Assembly (NCBI GenBank): GCA_018266435.1
Contig: JAFEAL010000005.1
Coordinates: 62,001 to 126,000 of the forward strand
DNA length: 64,000 nt
Source: Bacteroidota bacterium
GTDB taxonomy: Bacteria > Bacteroidota > Bacteroidia > Cytophagales > Cyclobacteriaceae
Direction: 5' to 3'
Positions 16,494-25,577 of this stretch are shown in pieces. The notes beneath the pieces were generated by a model that saw only the letters and a list, made by a program, of their open reading frames with translations, had not been told where the DNA came from and did no database searches. A program made the position numbers and the translations under genes. The first letter of the stretch is position 1, and the number at the start of each line of letters is the position of its first letter.

Positions 16494-17084
16494 ATGAACC
16501 AACCATTAAATAAAATTTCAAGAATACTAATCATGATTGCTTCGTTGGCACTGTGCAGTGCCTACGTTACTCCGCTGTGGCAAATCCTGATGTGGGCTCC
16601 TCAATACCCCGAAGGGCTCGAAATGAAAATCTGGATTAATACCCTGACGGGCAATATCAAGATTATCAGCGCACTGAATCACTACATTGGTATGGCACAC
16701 ATTGAAGTATCCATGTTTCCCGAATTCAAGTACATGATTTACATTGTTGGCGTAATTATTTTAATAGGTCTGTTCAGTACGCTCATTAATCGCAGGTGGT
16801 CTTTGCTGGTATTTTTCTTTTCACTGGGTGCTGCCGGTCTTGCCGCACTAGTTGATTTTTATTTGTGGGGTTACAAGTACGGGCACAACCTGAACCCCGA
16901 TGCACCCATTAAAGTACCGGGTATGGTTTACCAACCTCCGCTTATTGGTACCAAACAACTGCTGAATTTCACCGCTTTTTCAGGCCCCGACATTGGCGGA
17001 TGGGTTTTTATTGTGGTGGCTGTGATGGTGTTTACACTTCTGGTACTTGAACAATTCTATTTTAAAAAAAATGACCCACAATAA
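16494..17084 (+). CDS. Membrane protein of the nos cluster (NosB-like position)
   Basis: The start at 16494 gives 196 residues; the longer frame begins inside the nosZ hairpin and is rejected. Four hydrophobic segments are visible (about 10-30, 78-96, 102-125, 168-190), with soluble loops containing WAPQYPEGLEMKIW, HYIGMAHIEV and a GxDIGGW motif near the last helix. Proteins of this type occur between nosZ and nosL/nosD in clade II clusters and may take part in electron transfer or assembly. I do not know a proven function. Its end overlaps nosL by 14 bases, which supports membership of the operon. Confidence 0.8.
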   Translation: MNQPLNKISRILIMIASLALCSAYVTPLWQILMWAPQYPEGLEMKIWINTLTGNIKIISALNHYIGMAHIEVSMFPEFKYMIYIVGVIILIGLFSTLINRRWSLLVFFFSLGAAGLAALVDFYLWGYKYGHNLNPDAPIKVPGMVYQPPLIGTKQLLNFTAFSGPDIGGWVFIVVAVMVFTLLVLEQFYFKKNDPQ

Positions 17085-17550
17085 AAATGATAAAGCCCGG
17101 CTGTTGAGGGCGAGGAGTGGATGGAGCCATTCTGTGATTAGTCTTATTTTTTTGCTCACGGCTTGTTCCGTCAGTCCTGAAAAATTGAAGTACAATCAGG
17201 ATAACTGCAGTTTTTGTAAAATGACTTTGGTTGATGAAAAATTTGGTGCAGAATTGGTTACCGCAAAGGGAAAGATTTTCAAATTTGACGACATTAAATG
17301 TATGGTGTTGTTTCTGAATACACCAGAAGGAAAAAACGAATACGCTTACCAACTGGCAACCGATTACTCCCTCAAGAGTAACGAATTGATTCCCGTAAAA
17401 AATGCGTTATACCTGCACGCACAAGAATTACGGTCGCCCATGGGTGGAAACATTGCATCGTTTGCTAATCAACCGGATCTGCAACTTGTACAAAACGTGA
17501 TGCACGGTCAGGTACTAAACTGGGAGCAGGTAATGCAAGCATTCCAATGA
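17071..17550 (+). CDS. nosL: NosL copper chaperone lipoprotein
   Basis: The start at 17071 gives 159 residues. After a basic N-terminus, a hydrophobic stretch ends in the lipobox LLTAC (Cys32). The Cu(I)-binding motif NCSFCKM (C46, C49, M51) and the FDDIKCMVLFL segment are typical of NosL. NosL delivers copper to apo-NosZ for the CuZ site, together with NosDFY. It overlaps the upstream membrane gene by 14 bases and nosD by 4 (ATGA). The basic N-terminus is unusually long for a lipoprotein signal, so a later start is possible. Confidence 0.92.
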   Translation: MTHNKNDKARLLRARSGWSHSVISLIFLLTACSVSPEKLKYNQDNCSFCKMTLVDEKFGAELVTAKGKIFKFDDIKCMVLFLNTPEGKNEYAYQLATDYSLKSNELIPVKNALYLHAQELRSPMGGNIASFANQPDLQLVQNVMHGQVLNWEQVMQAFQ

Positions 17551-18782
17551 AAAGTTTTGTTTTAGCAGTAGTATGTTTAATAAGCCTTCAAGCCGCTGCC
17601 AGGCAATTTACACTTGAAGGGAAATCACTGGCTTCAGCAATCAATCAAGCTGCAATTGGCGACACCATCATCATTCCATTTGGTCACTACCGCTTTGGCA
17701 ATGTTGTACTTGATAAAAGCATTTCGATCATCGGAAAAGATATGCCTGTGCTGGATGGAGAAAATAAATTTGAACTATTTACCGTCACGGCAAAAAATGT
17801 GTTCTTATCCGGTTTGCATTTGATCAACTCTGCCTTTTCCAGTTCAGTAGATTATGCGGCTATTAAAGCCCTTCATGCAGATGGGTTAACGGTAACCAAC
17901 TGTATCATTGAAAATTCTTTTTTTGGCATTCACTTGTCGGGCACAGACCAGGTAAAAATCAGCGATAACAAAATTAATTGTCATCGCCCGCCTGAATCGA
18001 ACATTGGCAATGCCATTCATTTATGGAAGTGCAACCAGGCACTCATTACAAACAATTTTGTTTCCGGCCACCGCGATGGTATTTATTTTGAGTTTGTCAC
18101 ACAATCCATCATTGAAAATAACCACAGCGAGAAAAACCAACGCTATGGCCTTCACTTCATGTTTTCACATGAAAATCAGTATTTAAATAATCAGTTTATC
18201 GACAACGGAGCAGGCGTAGCCGTGATGTACTCGCACACGGTTACTATGAAGAATAATCTGTTTGCCAAAAATTGGGGTGCGGCATCTTATGGGTTGTTGC
18301 TTAAAGATATTCGCGACAGTGAGGTAGAGTTTAACCGGTTTGTAAGTAATACTATGGGACTGTACATGGAAGGAAGCAGCCGTATAAAATTTATATCCAA
18401 TGAATTTAAGAGCAATGGTTATGCAGCACGGGTACAAGCCAGCTGCGATGACAATGTTTTTGAACGCAACAATTTTCAGGGTAACACTTTTGATGTTGCC
18501 ACCAATGGAAGTATGGTACTTAATACACTGGGAAAAAACTACTGGGATAAATACGAAGGGTATGACCTCAACAAAGACGGCTGGGGAGATATTGCGTATC
18601 ACCCGGTCAGTTTGTATTCAATGGTAGTGGAACGCGTACCTGCCTCAATTCTTTTATGGAGAAGTTTTATGGTTTTCTTGTTAGATCGCGCTGAAAAAAA
18701 TATTCCCTCCATCACACCTCAAAATTTAATGGACACTCAACCTGCAATGAAGCCCTATGATCTCTCTGCAAAAAGTAAGTAA
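17547..18782 (+). CDS. nosD: NosD periplasmic maturation protein
   Basis: The protein has 411 residues. An N-terminal signal peptide (cleaved near AAARQF) is followed by a right-handed parallel beta-helix of CASH/NosD repeats, seen as repeated short strands with Asn ladders (ITNNFVSGH, IIENNHSEKN, MKNNLFAKNW). The end has NYWDKYEGYDLNKDGWGD, characteristic of NosD. It works with the NosFY ABC transporter in building the CuZ cluster, probably receiving sulfur or copper. It overlaps nosL by 4 and nosF by 26 bases. Confidence 0.95.
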   Translation: MKSFVLAVVCLISLQAAARQFTLEGKSLASAINQAAIGDTIIIPFGHYRFGNVVLDKSISIIGKDMPVLDGENKFELFTVTAKNVFLSGLHLINSAFSSSVDYAAIKALHADGLTVTNCIIENSFFGIHLSGTDQVKISDNKINCHRPPESNIGNAIHLWKCNQALITNNFVSGHRDGIYFEFVTQSIIENNHSEKNQRYGLHFMFSHENQYLNNQFIDNGAGVAVMYSHTVTMKNNLFAKNWGAASYGLLLKDIRDSEVEFNRFVSNTMGLYMEGSSRIKFISNEFKSNGYAARVQASCDDNVFERNNFQGNTFDVATNGSMVLNTLGKNYWDKYEGYDLNKDGWGDIAYHPVSLYSMVVERVPASILLWRSFMVFLLDRAEKNIPSITPQNLMDTQPAMKPYDLSAKSK

Positions 18783-19488
18783 GAAATACGGCAAGCTGAA
18801 TGTGCTGAGCGAAGTAACCCTTGACCTGAAGGCGGGTCATTGCTATGCCCTGCTAGGCCCCAACGGTTCAGGTAAAACAACATTGATCAAAAGTATTTTG
18901 GGTATGGCTATTCCCGATAGTGGAGAAGTAAAGGTGGCCAATCAAAATATTGCGGGGCAATACCAGTACCGCAAATGGATAGGATACATGCCACAGATTG
19001 GCCAATATCCCGGAGGCCTGCGCATGGCTCAGCTTTTTGATATGATGAAGTCGCTTCGGATGGATGTAAAAAACACGGACGAAGAACTGATTGAGTCGTT
19101 AGGGTTACGCCCGTTGATGGACAAACGAATGTATTCTCTTTCGGGCGGTACTCGCCAAAAAGTAAGTGCAGCACTGGCTTTTTTGTTTAATCCCACAATT
19201 TTGATTTTGGATGAGCCTACGGCCGGGCTTGACCCATTGGCCGTGCAAATACTGAAAGAAAAATTGTTGCGTGAGAAAGCGGCCGGAAAACTTTTCCTTA
19301 TCACATCACACATATTAAGTGACCTGGATGATTTAGTAACCGACACCATATACCTCTTTGAAGGGGTGGTGCGCTACCACAGCAGCATAGTCGATTTAAA
19401 AACCGAAACAGGAGAAGCCTCTTTTGCCAAAGCCATCGCTTCACTGATTCGTACACAGGATTTACAAATTAAAGAACTGATCGGATGA
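18757..19488 (+). CDS. nosF: NosF ABC transporter ATPase
   Basis: The protein has 243 residues with all ABC motifs: Walker A GPNGSGKTT, the Q loop (GYMPQIGQYP), signature LSGGTRQKV, Walker B ILILDEPTAGLD and the H-loop His in ITSHILSD. It pairs with NosY in the inner membrane and energises NosD-dependent maturation of NosZ. It overlaps nosD by 26 bases and nosY by 4. Confidence 0.95.
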   Translation: MISLQKVSKKYGKLNVLSEVTLDLKAGHCYALLGPNGSGKTTLIKSILGMAIPDSGEVKVANQNIAGQYQYRKWIGYMPQIGQYPGGLRMAQLFDMMKSLRMDVKNTDEELIESLGLRPLMDKRMYSLSGGTRQKVSAALAFLFNPTILILDEPTAGLDPLAVQILKEKLLREKAAGKLFLITSHILSDLDDLVTDTIYLFEGVVRYHSSIVDLKTETGEASFAKAIASLIRTQDLQIKELIG

Positions 19489-20252
19489 TACAGATACTAA
19501 AATACGTTTTGCGCGATGTGTTGCGGGCGAGGTTTGTCTTGTTTTATACCTTGTTTTTGTTGCTCAGCACATCTTTGCTCTTGCAACTGGATAGTGACCC
19601 CGACAAGGCTGTGATGAGCTTGTTAAACATAGTACTGTTAGTCGTTCCTTTGGTTAGCATTATTTTTACTACCATTCATTATTTCAATTCGTATGAATTC
19701 ATTCTCCTGTTGATGGCACAACCCATTGACAGACGCTCGGTTTTTTTAAGCCAATACCTGGGCGTTGCATTGTCATTGTGTGCAGCATTTGCCGTGGGTG
19801 TTGGAGTGCCGGCCTTGCTGTTTGGGGTAGCTTCAAAAATGGGATTGATGATTTTAGTGGGCATGGCTTCCACTATTGTATTTGTATCACTTGCTTTTTT
19901 GTCGACCAGTTTTACCCGCGATAAAGCAAAAGGTATTGGTATTGCCTTATTGTTTTGGTTTTATTTTTCGCTGATTTACGATGGCATTTTGTTGTGGGTG
20001 GTTTACTCATTTAGTGATTACCCCATGGAAACAGCTACGCTGGTATTGTCAAGTTTAAACCCCATTGACTTGGCGCGCATTACCATGCTCTTGTCACTGG
20101 ATGCATCAGCTTTGATGGGCTACACCGGTGCATTTTTTAAAAATTTTTTTGGAAGCGGGCTAGGTATTTCATTCACCGCGGCTATGATGCTGATGTGGAT
20201 GTTTTGGCCAGTGCAGGTTTCGCTCAGACGATTTAAAAAGAATGATTTATAA
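19485..20252 (+). CDS. nosY: NosY ABC transporter permease
   Basis: This 255-residue polytopic membrane protein has about six helices, starting at residue 15 (FVLFYTLFLLLSTSLLLQL). The conserved SLNPIDLARI segment near residue 200 is typical of NosY. It forms the membrane part of the NosFY transporter. Its ATG overlaps the nosF stop. It ends the nos operon; the next gene starts 82 bp further on. Confidence 0.93.
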   Translation: MIQILKYVLRDVLRARFVLFYTLFLLLSTSLLLQLDSDPDKAVMSLLNIVLLVVPLVSIIFTTIHYFNSYEFILLLMAQPIDRRSVFLSQYLGVALSLCAAFAVGVGVPALLFGVASKMGLMILVGMASTIVFVSLAFLSTSFTRDKAKGIGIALLFWFYFSLIYDGILLWVVYSFSDYPMETATLVLSSLNPIDLARITMLLSLDASALMGYTGAFFKNFFGSGLGISFTAAMMLMWMFWPVQVSLRRFKKNDL

Positions 20253-20334
20253 TACTGAAAATTTAATATAACCTCAGGTCATCAAAAAAATATTGGATTA
20301 GGATTAATCAACAAAAAAACAAAAAAACAAACTT

Positions 20335-20901
20335 ATGAAAACCCTACTTGCAAAAACCTTTGTTCTGTTAACCCTCGTGCTGATGACTGCCTGCTCGCAA
20401 AAGCAAGCCGAAAGCACACCAACCCAGGCAACAACCAATGATGCTCCTTTGGCCGGAGGTGAGTCTGCTGTTAAAGATGATGTTTCTGAGAAGAACGTAG
20501 TTCAAGTAGCCGTGTCTTCGGCTGACCACACAACATTGGTTACGGCAGTAAAGGCGGCAGAGTTGGTGGATGCGCTTTCTAATGCCGGCCCGTTTACGGT
20601 GTTTGCACCTACCAACGAAGCATTTAATCAGCTGCCTGCCGGCACCGTAGAAGGATTGCTCAAGCCAGAAAAAAAATCTGACCTTCAAAATATTTTACAG
20701 TATCATGTGGCCGTGGGTGTATATCATTTAGAAAACCTGGCGGATGGACAAACACTGGGTATGGTAAATGGAGACAATGTTACGTTTGCCGTGAAAGATG
20801 GAAAAGTTACCATTAACGGTGCAGCAATCAAAGGAACAGTAAAGGGATCTAACGGTATAGTGCACGTGATTGACAAAGTATTGTTGCCTCCCACAAAATA
20901 A
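20335..20901 (+). CDS. Fasciclin (FAS1) domain lipoprotein
   Basis: The protein has 188 residues. A lipoprotein signal ends in MTAC, followed by a Gln/Ala/Thr-rich linker and one FAS1 domain (about 60-188) with the H1 motif GPFTVFAPTNEAFNQLP and the H2 region IVHVIDKVLLPP. FAS1 domains mediate adhesion or ligand binding outside the cell. It lies 82 bp after nosY in the same direction and has its own spacer. FAS1 lipoproteins are seen close to nos clusters in some Bacteroidota, but no functional link is proven here. A hairpin follows at 20960. Confidence 0.9.
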   Translation: MKTLLAKTFVLLTLVLMTACSQKQAESTPTQATTNDAPLAGGESAVKDDVSEKNVVQVAVSSADHTTLVTAVKAAELVDALSNAGPFTVFAPTNEAFNQLPAGTVEGLLKPEKKSDLQNILQYHVAVGVYHLENLADGQTLGMVNGDNVTFAVKDGKVTINGAAIKGTVKGSNGIVHVIDKVLLPPTK

Positions 20902-20959
20902 ATTTTTTTGATCAGCCATTCGATTTATTGAAAAACTGGTACTGGTCAAAACAAACAAC

Positions 20960-20991
20960 AAGCATCCACAGATAAAAACCTGTGGGTGCTT
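20960..20991. terminator. Hairpin after the fasciclin gene
   Basis: AAGCATCCACAG pairs with CTGTGGGTGCTT (one G-T pair) around an 8-base loop, 58 bases after the stop codon. An A-rich run follows on the plus strand, so it is not a textbook intrinsic terminator, but the stem is strong. Confidence 0.5.
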
Positions 20992-21034
20992 GAAAAAAAT
21001 AAATACAGGTATCTTTCGCGATAACTGAATACAA

Positions 21035-21418
21035 TTGATAACAAGAAAATTTCTGGCTGCCTTGGTGTTGTTTGCCATGATCCTCCACTGCTCATGTCGG
21101 CTCGGTTTTCTTAACCTCATTTACCAAAATCGTCAGCAAATCTCACTGTCGTTAGGGCTGATCAGTGAAATACCCATTGCCATGTGTAACAGTGATTATG
21201 ATTTTGGCCATGAGTTGAAAGTCCAGTTAAGCGATGAGACCGCCTCCCCACTTCCTCCACTTTTAATTCAGGCAAGAGAAATTATTCTCTTTTTTGATTT
21301 TGAAAATTTATTAATCACTTTCGAAAGTGCATTCGTTTTTGCCGGCAGATTTTCTAGTTACCCGGAACACACCTATGCCACACCGCTGATTGATATTTTT
21401 CAGCCTCCCAGGGTATAG
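21035..21418 (+). CDS. Small secreted protein of unknown function (TTG start)
   Basis: The protein has 127 residues if read from TTG at 21035; no ATG is available before the hydrophobic N-terminus. It starts with a signal-like segment (FLAALVLFAMILHCSC), followed by a short helix region and a C-terminus reading TPLIDIFQPPRV. The arrangement (signal, YQNRQQISL, a single CNSD site, QLSDE, a hydrophobic region, and an F-x-PP end) resembles small Bacteroidota proteins found before metal-transport or outer-membrane genes, in which Cys-rich CxGKC-type motifs occupy the middle; here those cysteines are mostly absent. I cannot assign a function. It lies 176 bp before the Cys-rich barrel-like gene on the same strand. 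Confidence 0.5.
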   Translation: MITRKFLAALVLFAMILHCSCRLGFLNLIYQNRQQISLSLGLISEIPIAMCNSDYDFGHELKVQLSDETASPLPPLLIQAREIILFFDFENLLITFESAFVFAGRFSSYPEHTYATPLIDIFQPPRV

Positions 21419-21447
21419 CTTTTCATCAGTCCATCCGGACAGATTTC

Positions 21448-21459
21448 TATCAATTGATA
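21448..21459. promoter_or_regulatory. 12-bp palindrome upstream of the CPFCGC protein
   Basis: TATCAATTGATA is a perfect palindrome in the 176-bp space between the two secreted-protein genes, 136 bp before the ATG at 21595. It has the look of an operator, but its half-sites abut, so it does not fit the Fnr-like boxes. Confidence 0.3.
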
Positions 21460-21594
21460 GCCTAACACAGTGTGGCCAACCAATGGTTGTGCTGCATTAA
21501 AATTCAGTAACAATCTAACACGATGACATGCTCATGAGCAAATCCAATTGCCCTGATCGGTTCATCAGACTATAAATCAAAAAAATCTATACCC

Positions 21595-22500
21595 ATGAAA
21601 AAAATTTTTATTTCGATAGTATTACTCTTTGGTGCATCTTACTTTGTTAAGGCCTGTCCTTTTTGTGGATGTGGCAACAGCAATTTTCAGATTGGTGTTC
21701 TGCCCACGTTTTCCAATGCCTTTGCCGGAGTGCGCTACTCGTATTCAACATTCAATACCGACAGCGGCAGCCAATACAGCCGCGACTATTTTCATACCAC
21801 AGAAATATGGGGTGGCTATAAGCGCGGAAAATTTCAAGTGATGGCGTTTATCCCTTACCTCTCCATTCACAAACGCAGCGATGATGGGGTAGTAAATTCT
21901 TCTGGTCTTGGAGATATTACAATTTTAGGCAATTACCAGTTGATGAGTAATGCCAAACCAGTGAGTGAAAACGGGCGTTACTTTGCTCACACTCTTTGGG
22001 CAGGTGGCGGCATCAAACTAAAGACCGGTCAAAGCGCAGTAGATGTTAACGACCATTGTTTTTCAGTGGGCGACTTCACCGGTACACCGGGCACCGGCAG
22101 CACCGATTACCTGATTAATATTAACGATGCCTTGCTTTTTGGCAACCACGGAATTGTTACCAACATTGCTTATAAGATTAACACCCAAAACAATCAACAC
22201 TACCGTTACGGAAACCAGTTGTATGTAAACACTGCTTATTTTTATTCCATTGCATTGAACAATTGGACAATTCGCCCGTCAGCCGGAGTAAACGTGATGA
22301 GGAATGAAACGAATCGATACCACGGGCAAGAAGTGCAAGACAGCCAGGGGTACACGGTTAGCGGTATGGCTGGCCTCAATGTGCAGCGAAAAAAAATTGG
22401 TTTGCTGCTCAACGGATTTCTACCCGTTTCTCAAAATTTATTTAACGGCTTCACCCGGTTTAATGAGCGTACTTCGGTTGCGTTGACGTATTCTTTTTGA
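21595..22500 (+). CDS. Secreted, probably outer-membrane beta-barrel protein with N-terminal CPFCGC motif
   Basis: The protein has 301 residues. A signal peptide is followed directly by Cys-Pro-Phe-Cys-Gly-Cys-Gly (residues 21-27), then many alternating amphipathic strands (FAGVRYSYSTF, IWGGYKRGKFQVMAFIPYL, NYQLMSNAKP) and a final strand ending in Phe (TSVALTYSF). That matches transporter-like barrels with a C-terminal aromatic residue. The mature N-terminus would start with a Cys cluster able to bind a metal, or be lipid-modified if VKAC is read as a lipobox. The function is unknown. Copper or another soft metal is a plausible ligand given the cuproenzyme genes upstream, but this is a guess from context. 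Confidence 0.7.
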   Translation: MKKIFISIVLLFGASYFVKACPFCGCGNSNFQIGVLPTFSNAFAGVRYSYSTFNTDSGSQYSRDYFHTTEIWGGYKRGKFQVMAFIPYLSIHKRSDDGVVNSSGLGDITILGNYQLMSNAKPVSENGRYFAHTLWAGGGIKLKTGQSAVDVNDHCFSVGDFTGTPGTGSTDYLININDALLFGNHGIVTNIAYKINTQNNQHYRYGNQLYVNTAYFYSIALNNWTIRPSAGVNVMRNETNRYHGQEVQDSQGYTVSGMAGLNVQRKKIGLLLNGFLPVSQNLFNGFTRFNERTSVALTYSF

Positions 22501-22603
22501 TTAAACCATCCAAACTATACCAGCGTCTATGTATTTTTGAGATAAAGACAAGCGATCAGTCATTTGACAAAGTTTAATTATCCAATCAAAGGATGTTTGT
22601 AGT

Positions 22604-24001
22604 ATGGATGTAACCGTAAAATTTTTAGGTGGCGCAGAGTCAGTAACAGGCTCGCGCTACCTGCTTACCCTGGACGATTTTCGGTTGCTGTTTGATTGCG
22701 GTCTTTTTCAAGGATTGAAAGAATTGCGTTTGCGCAACTGGGATGTTTTTCCTGTTGATGCCGCGAGTATTGATGCCGTAGTGATCAGCCATGCACACAT
22801 TGACCATACCGGGTACTTGCCCCGGTTACTAAAAGAAGGATTTCACGGACCAATTTATTGCACGCACCCTACAGCTGATTTATTGGAAATCATGTTACTC
22901 GATTCTGCAAAGCTGCAGGAAGAGGAAGCAATTTTTGCTAAAGAACATGGTTACTCCAAGCACGCTAACCCACTGCCGCTATATACCGTTGGTGATGTTC
23001 ACGCAGTGTTTCCTCTGCTTCGGCCATATGGAGTTAATCAAAAGATCAAATTGCATGAATCGCTTGAAATTATTTTTCGGGGAGCCGGGCATCTGCTGGG
23101 AGCTGCCATTACCGAAGTTTTGATCAAAGGAAAAATACAAACTAAAAAAATTACTTTCTCGGGAGATTTAGGACGCTCAAACGATGCTATTCTTGCACCC
23201 CCCGAGCCGATCGACAACACAGATATTCTTTTTATAGAATCTACCTATGGTGCAAAAGACAATCCGGCCGGAGACCCCGGCAAAGAATTGGAGCGAATTG
23301 TGAACGAAACATTTAATCGTCAAGGGGTGCTGTTAATTCCTGCATTTGCTGTTGGCCGCACACAAACACTGATGCACATTTTTCATAAATTAATATCAGA
23401 AAAACGCATTCCTGATGTACCCGTGTACGTAGATAGCCCCATGGCCATTTCGGCTACCTACTTGTACTACAAATACCCCACCTATCATCATGCTGATTTT
23501 AATAAAACAGAATTTGCCCGCAGCATGGAAACCAATATGATGGTATTTGTAAAAACTTCTGAACACTCCAAACACCTGAATAACCTGAAGAGCCGCGCAA
23601 TCATTATTTCGTCCAGCGGCATGATGACGGGCGGACGTATTTTACACCACCTGTACCACCGGCTGAGAAATCCTAATGATACGCTGCTCATTGCCGGTTA
23701 CCAGGCCGAAGGCACACGTGGCCGAAGGTTGATGGATAAAGAACCCACCATTCGGATTTTCGGTGAAGAAGTACCTGTAAATTGCAAAGTGGAATGTATC
23801 ACCTCGTTATCTGGTCATGCAGACCGTGGGGAATTATTTCAATGGATGAAAAATTTTAAAGCCAAACCAAAAATGGTATTTACTGTTCATGGCGAAAATC
23901 CCGACTTGTCAATTTATGCCGAAGCCATCCGTAAACAAATGGACTGGAACGTACGGGTGCCCCAATACCTTGAGTCAATAAAATTATTCAGCGGGTTGTA
24001 G
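22604..24001 (+). CDS. Beta-CASP metallo-beta-lactamase (RNA-processing exonuclease family)
   Basis: The protein has 465 residues. The metallo-beta-lactamase motif SHAHIDHTG (H63, H65, D67, H68) is followed by GAGHLLGAA and TFSGDLGRSND; the beta-CASP insertion has ESTYGAKDN, and the C-terminal RNA-metabolising part has SSSGMMTGGRILHH and LSGHADRGEL. This is the family of prokaryotic CPSF-73-like proteins with RNA endo- or exonuclease activity. It stands alone, 103 bp after the barrel gene, and faces the convergent DUF4105 gene. Confidence 0.9.
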   Translation: MDVTVKFLGGAESVTGSRYLLTLDDFRLLFDCGLFQGLKELRLRNWDVFPVDAASIDAVVISHAHIDHTGYLPRLLKEGFHGPIYCTHPTADLLEIMLLDSAKLQEEEAIFAKEHGYSKHANPLPLYTVGDVHAVFPLLRPYGVNQKIKLHESLEIIFRGAGHLLGAAITEVLIKGKIQTKKITFSGDLGRSNDAILAPPEPIDNTDILFIESTYGAKDNPAGDPGKELERIVNETFNRQGVLLIPAFAVGRTQTLMHIFHKLISEKRIPDVPVYVDSPMAISATYLYYKYPTYHHADFNKTEFARSMETNMMVFVKTSEHSKHLNNLKSRAIIISSSGMMTGGRILHHLYHRLRNPNDTLLIAGYQAEGTRGRRLMDKEPTIRIFGEEVPVNCKVECITSLSGHADRGELFQWMKNFKAKPKMVFTVHGENPDLSIYAEAIRKQMDWNVRVPQYLESIKLFSGL

Positions 24002-24080
24002 TTGCCGAACTCAAACAATCTTACGGTGGTTGAGTATCACCGGATGGAGTGTTCAATAGAATAACCTCAAGAGCAATGGC

Positions 24081-25316
24081 TTACGAGGCAGACGAGACTC
24101 TCTTTAGCAATAGAAAATTTAACGCAGAACGCATCAGCAAAAGACATACGAAGGGTATTAAATAAACGCTCAGCGCCTGAGGTAACAAAAACCAAAAACC
24201 CAACAACAGTGCATAAATCAGTGTAGTGACTAAAAAATAATTTTTCAGCCATTTCGGTTTCCACCTTTTTTTCAATAAGAAGAAGATCAAAATAAAATGG
24301 GTAGGCAAGGCCCACAGCAAATTAAAGTTCTTGGCAGCCGCCTTGTGGTCGGTAGCGGTCCATAGCAAGAGAAGCAAAAGGCCAATAACCCCACAAACAA
24401 AAAAGAGAGAGGCATCAAGCCATGCCGAGGTTTTTGCTCGTCTCCAATCACGGTGTGTAATCCAGGCTCCCGCCAGCAGTAGTAAACCAAAGACAACCCA
24501 GGGATGAAACCACTGAAAGGGAATTTTTTCTATAGCGGGTTCAAACACCACAATTTTTCTTTTTACCAAAGGCAGGCTTAAGAATTGATTGGTGGCGTGA
24601 TCAAATGAAGATTCAATATAATCGGGCAAAAACATGTATTCATAAGGTCGTGCTTTTTTGTCCATAGGGAGACCCAAGCAAATATCAATACCCAGGTCGC
24701 CCCAGGGTTGTTGCTGCAAATACAAGTCGGTAAGTTGCCGGATTGTATAATCTGTTTGGATGAACGTAGAATCAAAAGCTACGTCTTCATTCAACACGTG
24801 TTCAAATACATCGCGCACTTTGGTAGCACAATTGTTATAAAAATAATCGTAGAGGTAATCCTTATTTTCGGGTTGCACATTCCAGGCTAAAAACGAAAAA
24901 ATTTTTTGTGCCTGAGCAGGAGTAAGGTTCAGCAGTTGTTCGTGTACAAAACGTTTATTTTCAATGTAGTATTCCCGAAAGGCAGGATACGGATAAACAT
25001 CTACTGAGTAAAGCAAATGGCCGCGGGTAAAATTCAGATAAAAATTAGGTTGGTTGAAATTGAAAACACCGTAGTTAAAAAACAGATCGAGATTACCCAG
25101 CGAATCGTAAACCCGGATGCCGCTATGCCCAAAGGCGGAATAAAGTTCTTCCTGCGTGGGGCCAAAAGTGATGACCGAAATTTGAGCATGGGGCGAGAGG
25201 GTGTTGAGTTGAGAAAAGCTATAAAAGGGGAGTAACGATAGCCATGAAATGACAAACAGACTTTTGACCGAAAGAGTTGTTCTTGAGTTTGGACAGATAC
25301 TTTGTTTAGTAAACAT
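24081..25316 (-). CDS. DUF4105 domain membrane protein
   Basis: The start at 25316 (MFTKQSICPNS) gives 411 residues. After a signal segment, the N-terminal DUF4105 domain includes ITFGPTQEELYSAFGHSGIRVYD and YFYNNCATKVRD, with conserved His and Cys residues that resemble a papain-like (NlpC/YiiX-type) active site. The C-terminal half has about five transmembrane helices. This layout is widespread in Bacteroidota; the function is not established, and a peptidase role is only a possibility. It is convergent with the beta-CASP gene and divergent from the alcohol dehydrogenase gene, so it is a single transcription unit. Confidence 0.85.
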   Translation of the reverse strand: MFTKQSICPNSRTTLSVKSLFVISWLSLLPFYSFSQLNTLSPHAQISVITFGPTQEELYSAFGHSGIRVYDSLGNLDLFFNYGVFNFNQPNFYLNFTRGHLLYSVDVYPYPAFREYYIENKRFVHEQLLNLTPAQAQKIFSFLAWNVQPENKDYLYDYFYNNCATKVRDVFEHVLNEDVAFDSTFIQTDYTIRQLTDLYLQQQPWGDLGIDICLGLPMDKKARPYEYMFLPDYIESSFDHATNQFLSLPLVKRKIVVFEPAIEKIPFQWFHPWVVFGLLLLAGAWITHRDWRRAKTSAWLDASLFFVCGVIGLLLLLLWTATDHKAAAKNFNLLWALPTHFILIFFLLKKRWKPKWLKNYFLVTTLIYALLLGFWFLLPQALSVYLIPFVCLLLMRSALNFLLLKRVSSAS

Positions 25317-25491
25317 GGTTTGTAAATAAACCATAAAACTATAAAAACATTAGAACCTCCTTAAAAGAATATAGCTTTTTAAACACCGGCTCTAAAAGAA
25401 AAATACATTTTTCTGCTTTTCAGTGATGCTGTTTGAACACATCGTGTGCCCCATTATCTTTACCATGCCAAGCATCAGCGCAGTACAGCTA

Positions 25492-25518
25492 TAAGTTAAG
25501 GTATTTATTTTTAACTTA
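25492..25518. promoter_or_regulatory. Inverted repeat upstream of the alcohol dehydrogenase operon
   Basis: TAAGTTAA and TTAACTTA, separated by 11 bases, form a perfect 8-bp inverted repeat with a 19-base centre-to-centre distance, suitable for a dimeric regulator. It lies 60-86 bp before the ATG at 25578. The 261-bp divergent space otherwise shows no clear promoter. Confidence 0.35.
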
Positions 25519-25577
25519 ATACGTGAAATTTCTGCACCTTAAACAGAATAAAACTTTGCATAAATAAAAGACTGTTC

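Noticed and set aside
21552-21570. TGAT-CGGTTC-ATCA before the CPFCGC gene as a sixth Fnr-like box
   Set aside because: The spacer is 6 bases, which changes the helical spacing of the half-sites; I did not count it with the N4 boxes.
22550-22575. GTCATTTGAC near the beta-CASP gene
   Set aside because: A short palindrome with inverted half-site order relative to TGA...TCA; probably chance.
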